This document shows, piece by piece, positions 37,351-50,560 of a stretch of DNA of 64,000 nucleotides (its first letter is position 1; every line of letters starts with the position of its first letter). The notes beneath the pieces are model-generated. The model saw only the letters and a program-made list of their open reading frames with translations. It searched no databases and was not told where the DNA came from. The translations under genes were made by a program, and so were the position numbers. This DNA is from Tyto alba (Eukaryota; Chordata; Aves; Strigiformes; Tytonidae): positions 5,795,243-5,859,242 of the forward strand of contig NW_024881279.1 in assembly GCF_018691265.1 (NCBI RefSeq). The letters are read 5' to 3'.

Positions 37351-37945
37351 CTGAAGCAAAATGCATGTTTAAAAAATATTTTACTGTTGAATTTATGGTT
37401 CGTTTAAATAAGACAAAGTCTAGCTGATCTTTACCTTGTTCCTGCTAGTCTAGGAAAAGCAGATTGTGTGATGCTCTACAGAACTGGGCTCAGGATAAAG
37501 ACTCTGAAATCTGGCTCTCTTCATGCAGTTTGGATCGTCTTATTCTTTGTTGTACCCATAGCACTTGAAAGATTTACTGTCCCATCAATGTATGTTTACT
37601 ACATAAAGGGAAAGCACATGCTTATTTAATTTTCATCATCTGAATTTCTAGCTTTACTACTCTAGAGACATTTTTGGCTAGACAAAACAGTGATTTAAAA
37701 CATAAAGCAGCATTTATGGCCTATTTTCCACTATTTATAAAATTTAGTAAGCATACATGCAGGATGAATCATGATAGTGTCTTCTGCAGTCAGAGCTCAT
37801 TGGGATAAATGTTTGATGCATAGTCAAGCAGAGTTATGTTTATGCAAAGGAGAAAATACAAATACAAGGTTCTCCATCTTAAATAGTAACCCTGAGTTTA
37901 GATGTTTGTCTGTTTGTTTTTATAGCAGGAGGGAGATAAGGGGTT

Positions 37946-37948
<3 letters not shown>

Positions 37949-37989
<41 letters not shown>
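37949..37989. repeat. Poly(T) run, 41 bp
   Basis: The longest homopolymer in the window. On the minus strand it would be a 41-bp poly(A) tail, but no AATAAA lies just before it in that direction and no flanking duplication was found. A retroposon origin is therefore unsupported. Length is probably variable and prone to sequencing error. Confidence 0.95.
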
Positions 37990-37992
<3 letters not shown>

Positions 37993-39079
37993 GAACGCAA
38001 ACCAAATCTAAACAGGCTTTGTGTTTATGTTCAATAATAATACAGATTGTATATTTTTGGGGTTGGGAAAATTGCTTAAAAGACTTGTCTTACAAAATCA
38101 GTCTGAATAAATGTGGCATACAAAGATGTAATAACACCTGAAATAACACTTGGATGTTTCTTCACCAGACTGGCTTGAAGGGTGCATGCTCCATTGATTT
38201 TTCAGAGTTTATTGCTTGTAATATTTCTGCCAGCACACTCATTGTTATTATCAGGCTCAGAGCAGGCAGCTGAGAGCTGACAGTAACATCTGGCATGTTA
38301 TATACCTCAGGTTGATGGAGATTTACCCTTTTCAAAGTGATTATGTAGATCAAAACAGCACCTTTACTGTTTTGAATCCTCTTACAGTGCTCTCATAAAG
38401 TTCATACAGTATCTTATTGTTCACCCAAAAGACTGTTCCAGTCATAAAGATTCACATCTGTGCTGCTTTTGTAAGGAAAGAACTATGGGGAGGGTGATAA
38501 TATAATTAGTACTGTCAAGAATATTTTATCAGTATAGTCTGCAACCTAATACAGTTACCTGAAGGTTTGTCTATCCTGCACCCAGGTAAATTCTGGCAGG
38601 CTTAGGTTTTTTCCCTCCTTCTGGACAGTGTCCTAGTATTGACTTACTTCTCTACAGTACCATAATCTGGACTGTAGTCTCCTCAGCACTTATGAATGGA
38701 ACCTCTCTTTTATGTGAGAAAAATGTTTCCCTGAAAATAGAGCTACTATCTTAGTTCACTCCTCCAGGTTACTGATTTGACTGAATTCTTGTAACCTAAT
38801 TCAAAATAAAATTTTGGTTTAGATAGGGATAATCCCATAAGGCAAAACAGGGTTTGGGCCTTAGAAATCAGTGTTGGCCTAGTTCAGTGGGTTGTCTAGC
38901 CTTTGAGGAAGGCACATGAAATACCTAAACTTTAACATTTCTGAAGCACGGCTGCAACTTCTGCTTGTACTGATCAAGGCTCAACTGGTGTGATTCAGCC
39001 TGGACAGTTAAACTAGGTTGTTTTAGACTGCCCTGAATCACAATAATGGGGGTTTTGTATATTCTAAGAGTGAAAAGTT

Positions 39080-39099
39080 AAAAAAAAAAAAAAAAAAAA
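39080..39099. repeat. Poly(A) run, 20 bp
   Basis: Twenty consecutive A followed by an A-rich CACAAAAAA tail. No retroposon body recognised upstream. Confidence 0.9.
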
Positions 39100-39992
39100 C
39101 ACAAAAAAGGCAGTTAAAATATTTCTAATTTTTTTTTCCTACTATTGTAAGTACATTTTCTAAAAAATAAAAACTGTCAGTAACAACTTACTATTTGATT
39201 TAGGATGGCAGAGAATATATCTGACATAAATACCAAGAATGTAAACAGTGTCTTCAACAGAGAAAACTATAATGAAGTGGAAATTTTCTTCCAAAGGGCT
39301 GTTATGAGCAGGCTCTATCCCAAACACATAAATATGGACACTGCCAGAATTATTCTTTAGACACTGGCAAAGCACATCGCACATTTCATCTTTAGGCTGA
39401 GAGGCTTGTGCTGAATAACATCCCAAGATTTCTAATCTCAGACTGTGTTACTTCCATGGAAGGAAAAGGATTTTTAGCCCTGGACTCAAATCTCTGACAT
39501 TTCCTCTCTCAAAAATGGTCCTCTTGTTCACCATGCCTTGAAGTGATTTGTGGAGTGAGAGGCAGCAATAATTCATCAAGCCAAGGCAGCTCCCCGCAGG
39601 ACATAACATCAAGTTGTCATTGTTTTCCCCTGCTCTTAATGACATATTTTTAAAATAATAAAAAAAAGTGGTGAAGATTGATGCAAGTTGCCAAATCAAG
39701 GTGATGTATGAGCAGGTATTTTGCCTAATTTCCCCATGTTGTTCAACTACTGAATTTCAGTCCTGACCTTTTGCTTTCTCCATCTTGAATTTCCCTTATT
39801 GCAGTCACATAGTTCTTTGATACTGCCAGCTCATACCTGTGCTGGGCCGATGTCTGCTTTGAATGCCCTAGTAACACAGTCGTGCTTTCTCACCTCATTT
39901 TTTGGCAATGGTTGTAAATTGGCATTAACAAATACCTGGGGAGGTGAAGGCCACAAGCTATTGAGTTAATACATTATTGCCAAGGCCTTGTC

Positions 39993-40152
39993 AAACTCCT
40001 GTTGAGATAGGAGGAGTTTCTGACCACAGCCATCAGTAGGCTCAGCCATCATCAACCAAGACCCATCTCACCTTGGCTGTGGTCACCCATGAGTGGATAC
40101 CAAGTAGGTGGCAAATTACTGCTGCTGCACCTATTAGGGTTTGACAAACCCT
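39993..40152. repeat. Cluster of three adjacent inverted repeats
   Basis: AAACTCCT (39993-40000) pairs with AGGAGTTT (40012-40019). TGACCACAGCC (40021-40031) pairs with GGCTGTGGTCA (40075-40085). AGGGTTTG (40136-40143) pairs with CAAACCCT (40145-40152) around one base. All arms are perfect. Three such foldbacks in 160 bp would give a structured transcript or mark a decayed foldback element. No family is recognised. Confidence 0.7.
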
Positions 40153-43100
40153 CTTGGATGCTCTAAAACTGGCCTACTGAGCCACTTCTATAAGCTTCTT
40201 GGAGGGAATTGCTTACCCCATACTGACTTAGTGCAGTGGTTTTGTTTGTGGGTGGGTTGTTTTTGTTTTGTTTTTTTTTTTTTTTAAAAGGTAGTGCTTT
40301 TTATAGCATAGATGATGTTACTGTGAGAGCTGGGGTCACTACACCAGTGGGACGATGTGTTTCATGTGCCAGAAAGGACCTGCAAGTAGGTGCACCAGCA
40401 GAAAGGGACCCTTGTCTCTACTGGAGATGTGCCCCATGCTTGTTCCCTCTGACCAGGCTGCTCTCTACCTGCCTTCATCTTTGCTTTGTGTTTTCTTTTC
40501 TCTGAAGAAGGAATGCATGGACATTTTGGTGCTGTAGGGGAATAACACTTGCAAAACCAGACTTGTGAATCTTCAAGTGTGTGCGGGGAAAAAAAACAAA
40601 CAAACAAAAAACAAAACAAAACAAAACAAACAAAAAAAAAAAAAACAAAAAAAAACAGAAAAACAAACAAACAAACAAACAAACAAACAAACCAAACCTG
40701 ACCTCAGTTGCTTAAGAAAGTCTTTGCTAGGAGAAATACTCAGGTTTGCACCTCAGAAATACTTATCTGTGTTTATGCATGTGTAAACTTATAACATGCA
40801 AGCTTCAAAAGCATAGTGTTCATATGCCTATTTATACTGAAAACCTTTTTTCTATTAAATTCTGCTTGATTTCTTTAAGGGTGGAGGGAATTAAAATGTG
40901 AGCAATTTGGATACTAAATATAGCTACCTCTCAGAAGTGCATAGTTGTGCCTCTGGTTTGTAACAGCACGGAAAAGCTACATGTCAGACTTCAAAGCTGA
41001 AAATTATTGCAATAATTTAAGTAAATAATCTGGTTTTATCATTATAGAAAGTTTCCTGGCTGAGCTAGATGTATGGATATATTTGGGTTTTTGTGCATAT
41101 AAATGTCTATTACTGATGGAAATAGTCAGCTGTCACTACAGTACAAATGCAAATTGCAAACTAATGGTTGAACAATTAAGATCTAGTGCACGGAGTTTAT
41201 TGCCACTGGAGGACTGTAATTGAATTCCTATTGCTGTCAGACAGGTTGAAAATTACTGTAATGAAGAGCATCAGTTTTCTACTCTACATCTCATTGTTCC
41301 CCAGCCAAGGAGGATTACTGTTAAAGAGTGTCCCACAAATAGATCAAACAGCATCGGAAAAAGAGATCAACAAATAAGAGGAATGCTACCTGTCATTAAA
41401 GGGGAAAGTAATGAACACTCTTTAGTTTGATTTCCACCTGCCCGTGAAATCTAGGAATCTAAATTTCATGGCTCTACCCCCAACAATCCTGGTTATGTTA
41501 CTGTGTATGCAGAGTGAAATTAGTGATCAGACAGCAGTGTATACAAACACTGGGCAATACAGTAAATAATTTGATAACTCAGTACAATCTCTAATACCCC
41601 AAAGCCTTTCACAATATAATAGACTGTCTACTCCAATATATTTTGAAGTAATCTTTGGTTATACATGTGGAAGTAGATATTTCTTTTACTGGTCCCTTCT
41701 TTAAAATATATAAGGTGTGTATGTAGATATGTGTATAGTATCTTAATTTCAGGAACCCTGTTTGAATAATCTCTAGAATGATCAAACTTATAGGAGATAT
41801 ATATCGAAGGATGTAAACAAGGAAAGATTAAATCATTACTTACAAAACACATTAGTTGATGTCAGCTTCTGTTTCTTATAAATATTCCTGTTTCTGATAT
41901 TATAAGAAAAGGCATGAAGTGGGGAATTATCTAAGATATGTTTATTTGAGTTTCTCACTTGGGGAGATTTTAGCCCATAGAAAGAGCAATTCCATGTTCT
42001 GGTCACTCTAGGGGAGGGGGAAATTTTCAGCTCATCTCAAATCTGAGAAATCAGTTTCATTGTCTCTGAGGATGGCAAAGATGTCCCAGCACCCTTCCCT
42101 TAATAGTGTCTGTGAACAAGATATTTGCATTAGCTGGGCTGGGTCCCTGTGTCAGGACCTGGGAAGGGTAGATCTGAATGCCCTCCAGAAACTGTGTCGT
42201 ACAGAACAAGTCACTGCTCTAAACTTCGGCACATCTGATAGGCATCTAACATTAGACTGCAGTCGTACTTTGCTCAGTATTTGGAGATGACACTTAAGCT
42301 GTCTGATAACGGTAGTTCTTGCACTCAGAAATGCCCAAGAGGTACTGTGCCCTGCAAGAGAAAAGGAAATTTGGTCTGACGCTGTCACTCACACCACTTC
42401 TTGAGTCATACCAGCCTTTCTCCTTCTTGACCTAATGCTTAAATAAATGCATGTATAAAGAATTTGTCTGCTAATGTTCTAGAAATCCAGAGAAAAACCT
42501 GCTTTGGAGATGTCAGCTTTCCAGTAAAACTGGCAGTTTAAAAATTTTCATCATCTAAGATGCATTGGAGAGCCTATCAAGGGGATAAGGCTATAGATGA
42601 AGCATTTTGATATGAAATCTGTTTGGCCATGCCTGTCCCTGATGTAGCAGCAGGCTTGGGCTGTGCCTCGGACAACACAGGTGCAGATCCAGCAGTACAG
42701 GATTAAAGCACTTGCTTCTTCTAAGCAACTACAAAATGTTTTGTTAGGCTAGATCATAAATGCCATATGTTATGAAACTTATTTGAATTTAAAGTATTGC
42801 TGTTGTGAGTAATTTTGTTTAACTTTCAATCACCCTGCTCAGCCCGATTGTGTATATATTTCAGTATATTAAATGTGAAAAGAGAACGAATGTTCTGGAG
42901 TATGTTGTAACTGTCTGAATAGCCAAGTCACTTTACAATTTAAAATAGTGCAGTAGAAAAATAAAATAGAGGGATCTGCACAGCTTTTATTTTCTAATCC
43001 TCAGAGGTCCTGTATGTATTCAGTACACGACTGTATATACCCCATCATAAAAATGAAGGCAAAATGACAGTTCTCCTGCTTGCTCTATAAGCTGCCTAGG

Positions 43101-43529
43101 GAAAAGAACTCCTTTATCCGGTGGACTTCCTAAGCATCAGTTATTTTCAGTCTCATGTAGTATGAACTCTGTGCTCTTGTGATCCTCAGTAAGTGCTCAG
43201 AGCTCATTAGTAACCTGGTTTGTAGCTGAATCCATTTACTTTGGACCACCAGTGAATTCTCAACAGAAAATTACCCAATTGACTGTTGTAAACTCTGGTT
43301 TCCTTATTAGAAGTGTAAATCCATCTGGATGCTGCACTGTAATTCTGTTGTCACATTAAATATTTAGTATTCTTTAACAGAATTCAATGCAGTATTTATT
43401 ATTTCTCTAGATACTAACAGTTGATGGGACTATCCAGTTCTTATTGCTTCAAGAACCACTAGATCAAAGCAGAATAGGAACTGGTCAAAACAGATGTAGT
43501 TTTCTTTAAAACACTCCAGTGCTATAAAC
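40153..43529. other. Noncoding stretch with simple repeats
   Basis: Contains a T15 run (40271-40285) and a long CAAA tract (40589-40696). Remaining open frames are short and unrecognised. No gene is supported. Confidence 0.55.
40589..40696. repeat. (CAAA)n / (AAAAC)n low-complexity tract
   Basis: About 108 bp made almost only of CAAA, CAAAA and longer A-runs, ending in about six perfect CAAA units. Open frames through it (Lys/Gln/Asn/Thr-rich on plus, Phe/Cys/Val/Leu-rich on minus) are artefacts of the repeat. Confidence 0.95.
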
Positions 43530-43880
43530 TTTGTGCTAATGCAGCTGGTAATGACAAACAGCTTCCTTTTGGCTAAGCAAACCAATTACAATCTAATAAA
43601 TGTGTTACAACCCAGCAGCTAAATAATTCATGGTATTGGCAGAAGGTCTCTGTCCCATAAGTCTTTTCAGACCAATGTAGTGAAATGTTAATATATCAGA
43701 GAGAGATCTATCTCCCCTCTTATTAAGAGGTTATTTTATGTTAATGGAAAAACACCCCCGGATATGGTATTTTCCAGCAAGTTGTGTGACATGCTTGAAA
43801 AGCAGAAGCCACATAATCAAATGCCTCTAATTAAAATGCCTTTACTTTTATAAGATGGTGTCATCCTTGATGAATACTTA
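43530..43880. promoter_or_regulatory. Candidate conserved noncoding element
   Basis: Repeat-free stretch with a CAGCTG E-box (43542-43547) almost touching TAAT (43549-43552), CCAATTA (43582-43588), and further TAATTA-type and TTAAT strings near 43830. Homeodomain plus E-box pairing is common in developmental enhancers. It is inferred from motif density alone and could be chance. Confidence 0.2.
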
Positions 43881-45060
43881 AAGTCTGAGCTTTGTTTCAA
43901 GTAACAAAGACTGTTTCTGTATGTTGATGAATGATGTACTCCAAGTGGGCCATTTAATAAGCTACACAAAGGCTGGACACTTTTCCAGGCTAATAGTTTT
44001 ATAACCAGTAATGTCCTGATTTTGGCACCTGATTTCTCTGATTAAAAAGATCTTTGCTCATGCTGAAAGAATACCAGAATATCTGCAAAGCTCAGTCTTT
44101 CTGGGATCCTGTCAGCTATGCTATATATTCCAGGCTGGTGACACCCACCTTGGTGGGAACAGCTGGGGAATTTAAAGCATGTACCTTTCTTGGGAAGACA
44201 CAGCCCATTAGATGAAGACAAGTGATCTTGTTATTCTTAACTTGAAAAAGCAGTATTCCATACCAAAATTATAATAGGCCATAAATATTAGAAAAGAGCT
44301 ATCAGGGGAGAAGTCCGCTTATTCCTAAAATATTCATTCTTGCTTACAGTGGTGATTTTTTAAGTAAAAATCGGAGCAGACAACTTGTGGTTCTTTCTCA
44401 CCGCATATCTGCACACATCTATAACCTTCTCCTTTCTTTCTGCTTACTTGCATGTTATCTAGTGTTTTCACTCATCTTTTCCTTGTTCCTCAGCTCTAGA
44501 ATTATGTACCCAGCTCCACCGCAGTGGACACACAGGAGAAATTATCTGATTACTTCAGGGAGCAGGTTTGGTATGGAAAGTATTTAAAACAGATAATTGT
44601 CATGCTCTTCACTCTACTTCTAACACTAAAAGCTACTATAGTGCCTGCCAAATCTTCATACTTTATGCTCCTGTGTTACTTGTTTGCTGGGGGACACCAG
44701 AAAACCAAAGCAGTAGCAAATGGGGGCTAATTGCTGTAACTGAAGACTGTCCAGTTCCCACTGTGTGGCCCAATATCTATGAATAAAAATACAAAATAAT
44801 CCCTCTTATGAAAGGATTTCTTACAACTTCCAGTTCATTGGATTAGTTCCACATTGAAACAACAGTTCATGTGGCAGATTTACATTAGCACTAAGCCAAG
44901 CTTGACTGCACACTGCCTTACCAGAAAACATCTGAGGTGTGTTTATCAGATGCAATGTTGGCTGCTTCCTGAGAAAAAAACTGGCACCAGAAGAAATAAG
45001 AGGGCTCATTCCTGAATGCGATGTTTCAAATGATAAAATCTTATGTTTTAATTCAGTTTG

Positions 45061-45111
45061 GTTGGTTGGTTTTTTTTGTTTTTTTTTGTTTTTTTTTTTT
45101 TTTTTTTTTTT
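45061..45111. repeat. T-rich tract with G interruptions
   Basis: GGTT repeats grade into T-runs broken by single G, ending in an uninterrupted T-run of more than 20. Confidence 0.9.
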
Positions 45112-45189
45112 AATTTAGGCTTAATGACAGATAATTAAACACTTCTATTTTCTTGTAATTCATAAAGAGGCCTTGGTTTTGGCAATCTC

Positions 45190-45208
45190 TTTTTTTTTTT
45201 TTTTTTTT
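45190..45208. repeat. Poly(T) run, 19 bp
   Basis: Nineteen consecutive T, about 80 bp after another T-rich tract. Confidence 0.9.
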
Positions 45209-45449
45209 CTTGAATGTATTTATACCTCTAAAAGAAGAAAGAAAAAATCTCCTTTCAGAACATCTCTGTAAAGAGGAGGACAAAGTCTTGTGGATGATCT
45301 TTACTTCAGCTAGAAAAAAAAATCATTGATACATCTCAGGTGTTCTTTTCTTCACCAGACCTTTTTTCTGTAAAGGGAAGTCCATTACTTTTTGAAACAA
45401 GAACAATGGTAGTTTTCAACTGCCATGACTGGAAATCTTCTACGAACTT

Positions 45450-45481
45450 AAAAAAAAAAAAAAAACAAAAAAACAAAAAAA
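45450..45481. repeat. Poly(A) tract with C interruptions
   Basis: A-runs of about 16, 7 and 7 separated by single C. No poly(A) signal precedes it. Confidence 0.9.
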
Positions 45482-46565
45482 CGAGGTGCTTTTAGATTCT
45501 ACAAGCAAGAGCCAAGTTTACAAGATAAAAATACCAGATTAAACAAATTCAGCTATCAGTTCTGGATGAATTCAAATGTGTATTAATATAACTTGATATT
45601 GACCCCAAGAGAACAATTACATTATTTCAGCAGTGAGTGTTGAAAAACATTATCTGTGATGGATTTGTTCTTTTTCTGTGTTTTGATTTAATCAGTACAA
45701 GGAACAGTAAAGTAAGTATTGCTAACTTCACCTTTTGTCTCAATTTAAAAATGTGTGAAAAGCTCTGCTCCAGTTTTCTCCATCACTGATTTTCCTGAGG
45801 ATGACTTTAAAATGCATATCTAGAGTCAAATTCACTTCTGTCATATGTGCAAAACCACTTCCATTATCGCTAGCATTGATACGAAGGAATGAGTAAGAGT
45901 TCCTGTTTTTAGTGGATTTGTCCATTGTTTTTGTGAGCACAAAAACAAATACTCAGCTTGTTTTAATTTTTATCTTTTTATTTGATCCTGCAAATTCTTT
46001 CGTATTAATGAAATATATAAAAGTGCATGTGTTAACTACTTACATGGCATAAAATTACACTCATTATTAAGCCATTGCAGAACTGGGACTCTAGCAGAAA
46101 AATTACATCTGTATTAAACCACTTTCTTCTGCAATATACAGTTTGCAAACTCAGCTAATGCTTTCCATAAACATAAGAAATGTGTGGAAGCTGAAGACTT
46201 GAAGTATTATTCTTCCTTGCCTGCTCATAGAGGATAATTAACGATTTAAAGTCTCTAATATCTTCCTTAAGACTTCTCAGAGACCAGAAGTAGTTACTTC
46301 CTAGAGATAGACATCTAGTAGATGTCACGCTGTTTCTCCAGTGTATACTAGTGTTTTGTTTATCATATCACTTGTAAATGAAACCTAATTAATTGAAGAT
46401 ACTTCCAAGATTTTTATTTCATTTTCCTGCCCATTAATATTAGCTCCTTGGGTTTTCTAAACTTTGTTTTTCCCCTCCTCTGAACACCACTATCTTTGTG
46501 TCTGAATTTCCTTAAGGCAATGTATTTTCATATTTAAATGCTTTTTGAATATTATGTAAGGTTTT

Positions 46566-46569
<4 letters not shown>

Positions 46570-46600
<31 letters not shown>
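46570..46600. repeat. Poly(T) run, 31 bp
   Basis: Thirty-one consecutive T. A minus-strand frame with a poly-Lys block is its translation and not a gene. Confidence 0.95.
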
Positions 46601-46603
<3 letters not shown>

Positions 46604-49600
46604 TGGAAAGTAATCTGATTCCCTTCTAGGAAAGTCTGCTGTAATTTTTAGGTGAGAGTCAATAGCAAACAAGTCTCTTTGCAAACTGTTGTTGAAATAC
46701 AGAGGCAGCCACTAACTGTAACTTCTATATTGATGAAGCCTATTTCAGGTTGGATCAATGAACATTGTTCCTTAAAATGATAATGTGTCCTTGTTATCTA
46801 GTTCTACACCAATTTATGTCATGCTATGGTGGTAATATTTCCAGGGACAGTCATAATTTCTTTCTAGGTAAAGAAAATTGTAGTATCTAGTATAAAAGTT
46901 CAGTGTCATATCAGAAAGATCCAGCAGAGATTTATGGTGATCAGAAATAAAAATATGTCAAGACCTGAATTTCAAGCAGCGACTCCAGTTTCATTGCGCT
47001 TGATTCTAAAATGCTGAGAGTGATGGAGCTGTAGGGATTCTCAGAAATGCAATAAATGTTATGATAAACGGAAGAAATTATTCACTTTACTTTCATATCA
47101 CGGCAGCTTCTAATTTAGTAATGTATAGTTCAGAATTTTTGAAAACGTAATAACTTACTGACCAAAAATGTTTCAGTTGTTTATTATGTATCTTAAATCT
47201 AGATTTCTCTTTCCTTTAACACCTGCAAATTCTATACTTTCCTTTTTCCCTGTCTAACCTGAGCTAATGCAAAAACAACTGACTGCCACTATGAATTCAT
47301 TCCACAATAATGTTGAAGTTTTCCAAATACTCTGTGTCTTGTTTCGTCAGATGTGGTCTCACTGGCATAGTCTCAGCTGTCCTCACAATTGCTAAAAGAA
47401 ACCATTGTATCAATGTAATGCCTATTATAGAGGTGAAAAGTGGTATTATCCCGTGGAACTTTTTCTCTTGAATGGTCAAAACCTACCCTCCAGGGAGGCT
47501 CTGAATGACCTGGTTTCCTACTGATGGTCTCTTGTTAAGCACTTCCCCAGCTGTGGTGGCATTAAACCAGCAGCTGTTGAATGATGCATGTAGAAGGTAA
47601 AGTGAGAGGGCGAGATGCTCAGTGCTTCCAGAAACTATATGGGACTTCATTAATTTTAGTAGTATATAATACTTTGGTAGGCAAACCTTTCTTTATTTCC
47701 TTCCAGTGACATTTGGTCATTTCAAAATACAAAGCCTTTGAAAGCCATCTCTATGCAGAATTTCTAGTCATCTCTGTTTGCTGCCTCCTTTTTCAGTTTC
47801 CTGGATGTTGGAGCCTCTCCCAGCAGTGACAGTGGTGAGAGCACATCAGTGACCTCAGGAAGTTTTAGAAATGGAAGTACACAGGTTCTTAAAATTTAGT
47901 GCAAAAAAACCTCTGCTAAACCAACCTTAGAACTGCTATCTGGTAGTGAAAAGAAATTACTGTTAATTGTAAGATAGTCTGGCACCTCGTATTCCACCTC
48001 TACAAGTGTCTGTGGGCTGTGCCTGCCAGGGCATATGGGAGCACTTCCATTCCCTGCTCTTGCCAGAAACAGAGGGGTGCCCAATGCCCCAGACAAAAGG
48101 TGTTTTAGAAATTCACTCAGCCAGTGGAGCTATTTTGGGTCATGAAGGGAATGAGGACGCTGTATTGAGCCCCTCCTGTGAATACTAAGAGAAATGGTAA
48201 GGCTTCTGCCACTGGCAATTAGATCAGTAAGTAAGAAGCTGCCATTAAAGGCAGTTACTTTGCCTGGCAACAAGCTGTCCATGTGTTTCAGAGGCAATAT
48301 GAAGTACTCATGTACAGAAATCCTTGCAACAATCCTGCATCCGTGTCTTTTTCTGGAGGGAAGTGGGGCTGGAGTACGTGCAGCGTGCAGGCTCCTGCGT
48401 ACTGGGGGTGACAGTAAGGTATCACATGCCAAAAGCGTCATTATCCTCTGGGGGTGTGGGAGGAATAATGGAGTGGGATGTGGTTTTCAGCCACTAATCT
48501 TTTTCTGTCCTGCCAGTCTGTTAGTCACTGCCTGTGCCAGTGGGTAGTCCTATTTCCTTGCCACAGCAATAACTGTAAAATTAACTTTCAGATATTCAAA
48601 ACAGCTTGCAGGGGTTTAGCCATGTAATTTCTTCTGACATTAGTGGGAGATATATGATTAAAACTTAGCTCTGTGGCCTGAAATTGTCCCTTCTGGTGTT
48701 GTGTTTTCACCTTATACTGGCACCAGTGCTGCCTCAGCGTAGCCAGGGCTGTCGGAGGCAGATGGGCTGGAAGGCAGGGAGGTGACCTGCTACTTCTGCC
48801 TGTCGCAGAGATTTCTCATCCTTCTCACTCTAGACACACTTAGCAGGAGAATCTCCTTTGCAGAGCAATGATAATTAAAGCAGGAGGCAGTGCAGGAAGG
48901 AAGATGGATGAAGGGGAAGGTGGGGGAGGAAGGACCGGCAGAGCATGAGTTGGTTTTCCTTGACTTTACTTTGTCTCAGATTAGCCCTGTCTTCTCTAGT
49001 ACAAATTTCCAGTGAACTGCAACACATACCTGCGTGGCCACCTCCCCATATGGCTGTATCTAGCCAGAGAAAAGCTGGGTAATTTCTAAGGTTTTAACCT
49101 TTCATTTATATCCTTCATAAAAATAAATATAGATTAAGCAGTCAACAGGGAATTCAGCAGCACCAGAACAAACTCTTAGGGGAAAAAAGAAGTGATTTAC
49201 AACAACTCAGCTTCTGCTCCCACTCATGAAAAGTCTGCGTATACTTCTTTGGAGGGAAAGAAGCCTATTTCAGTTCCCGCCTATTCCTGGGAAATATGAA
49301 CTACTGCTGCCTCAGGGGTTGTTCACAGCAGTTTCCAGTTATTGCAAGTAGCAGGCAATACAACTCTGAGGGAAACTCTGAAAGGATGTATAATCTTTGC
49401 TTGCTGGCTAGAAAAAAAAATCCAGGACTTTGAAATACCTCATTCCCAGGAAACATTTTGATGTAAAATTTGCCCTTCTTGTGTAATTCAAATTTCAACA
49501 AGCCAAAAGAATATTGGAGAAAAACCCTCCAAGTAATTTCTTTCTCTTCACTCAGTAATAAAAATTAATATTATCCTTGTTCTTCATTTTGAAGCAGAAT

Positions 49601-49967
49601 TATAAATCTATAGTTATATGAATGTTGCAAGCACTGTATACATTATTAATTGTCTGTAATAGACATAGTCTATTTTATATTTTTATAATACAGTCCCTCC
49701 TCTCCCATCACATCATCATAGTGAAAGTAATTTCAGAGTTAATATTCATAATTGTAGGAGAATATGAAATGCAAGGTCTTCCCTTATGGTTTCTAACCCT
49801 ACAATACATCTTGCTGAAGAAAAGGCACTTAGTGCTTGGAGCAGCTCAGAAGGGGTTAGCTAAAATGACTTCAAGAATTACTTTTGTTTTTTTCCCATCC
49901 TGGAGAGCATTCAGCTACTCCCTATTTTGAAGGCTCTTCATGTTAGCTGCCTGCAGCCCAGAGACAT

Positions 49968-50014
49968 ATGTCCAGAGACAAATGTCCATATGTCCTGAGG
50001 ACATAAAAATGTCC
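49968..50014. promoter_or_regulatory. Cluster of five ATGTCC / GGACAT half-sites
   Basis: ATGTCC occurs on the plus strand at 49968, 49982, 49990 and 50009, and inverted (GGACAT) at 49999. GACATATGTC (49963-49972) is itself palindromic. The inverted pair GGACAT-AAAA-ATGTCC (49999-50014) and the 7-bp arms TATGTCC/GGACATA add symmetry. Five copies of a 6-mer in 47 bp is unlikely by chance. It may be a short slippage repeat or a multi-site binding element; the factor is unknown. Confidence 0.4.
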
Positions 50015-50429
50015 TGGCTGTGCTTGTCTTCCCTACCTGTACTGCAGTGGTGGCTGTCACCTCCATCTGCCACCTGCCAGCAGTCAGGGCTATCAAATTT
50101 TTACCTGTCCTGGCTGGTTCCTTTGACATCTTAGCTAAAATTGGAGGAAGAGGGGAGTGTAGTTTGTAATGTGAAGCGAGGCATTCACTTTTAAGATAAG
50201 GCTTCAGTGAATTAGTTGTTCTATTCTTCCCTTACAAAATCATTCAATATAACTATGTTGATTTATCAGGGAATCAATGAAAAGCAGTAAAAATGCATGC
50301 TAAAAAAAATGAGAGAGAGAGAAAAAATACAATTAACTGAATAACAAGAATAATCTAAGGACATAATAGATTTCATCAGTTTGTCTCTAACTTTTTGTGA
50401 GAATAACTTGCTGACATTTTTCCCTTAAT

Positions 50430-50560
50430 ATAATAGAATATTTGTGTTTAATTATCTGTGGTGATAAGCAAGATCTGTGAGAGCTATTAATAATACATTA
50501 TTAAATTTTGCATCTACCTGGTAAAGAGATAATTATACCAATTACATGCATGAATTCCAG
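50430..50560. promoter_or_regulatory. Candidate element rich in homeodomain motifs
   Basis: Contains TAATTA at 50449-50454 and 50530-50535, CAATTA at 50539-50544, TGTGGT (Runt-type) just after the first, and two ATTAATAA-like strings. AT-richness makes TAATTA frequent by chance, so this is a weak inference. Confidence 0.15.

Larger units (their letters stand above)
37351..39992. other. Noncoding stretch, no gene seen
   Basis: AT-rich DNA holding the T41 and A20 homopolymers listed separately. No coding or RNA signal seen. Confidence 0.55.
43881..49967. other. Long noncoding stretch, no gene seen
   Basis: No coding segment could be supported; frames near 48000-48550 reach about 117 codons in slightly GC-richer DNA but overlap on both strands and are unrecognised. 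Several homopolymers are listed separately. A purine-rich GGAAGG/GGGGAGG patch occurs near 48890-48935. Confidence 0.5.

Noticed and set aside
37949..38100. Minus-strand retroposed gene copy ending in the T41 tract
   Set aside because: No poly(A) signal lies just upstream in that direction, there is no coding remnant, and no target duplication was seen.
40362..40690. Phe/Cys/Val-rich minus-strand frames resembling membrane proteins
   Set aside because: They are translations of the CAAA/AAAAC repeat read on the minus strand.
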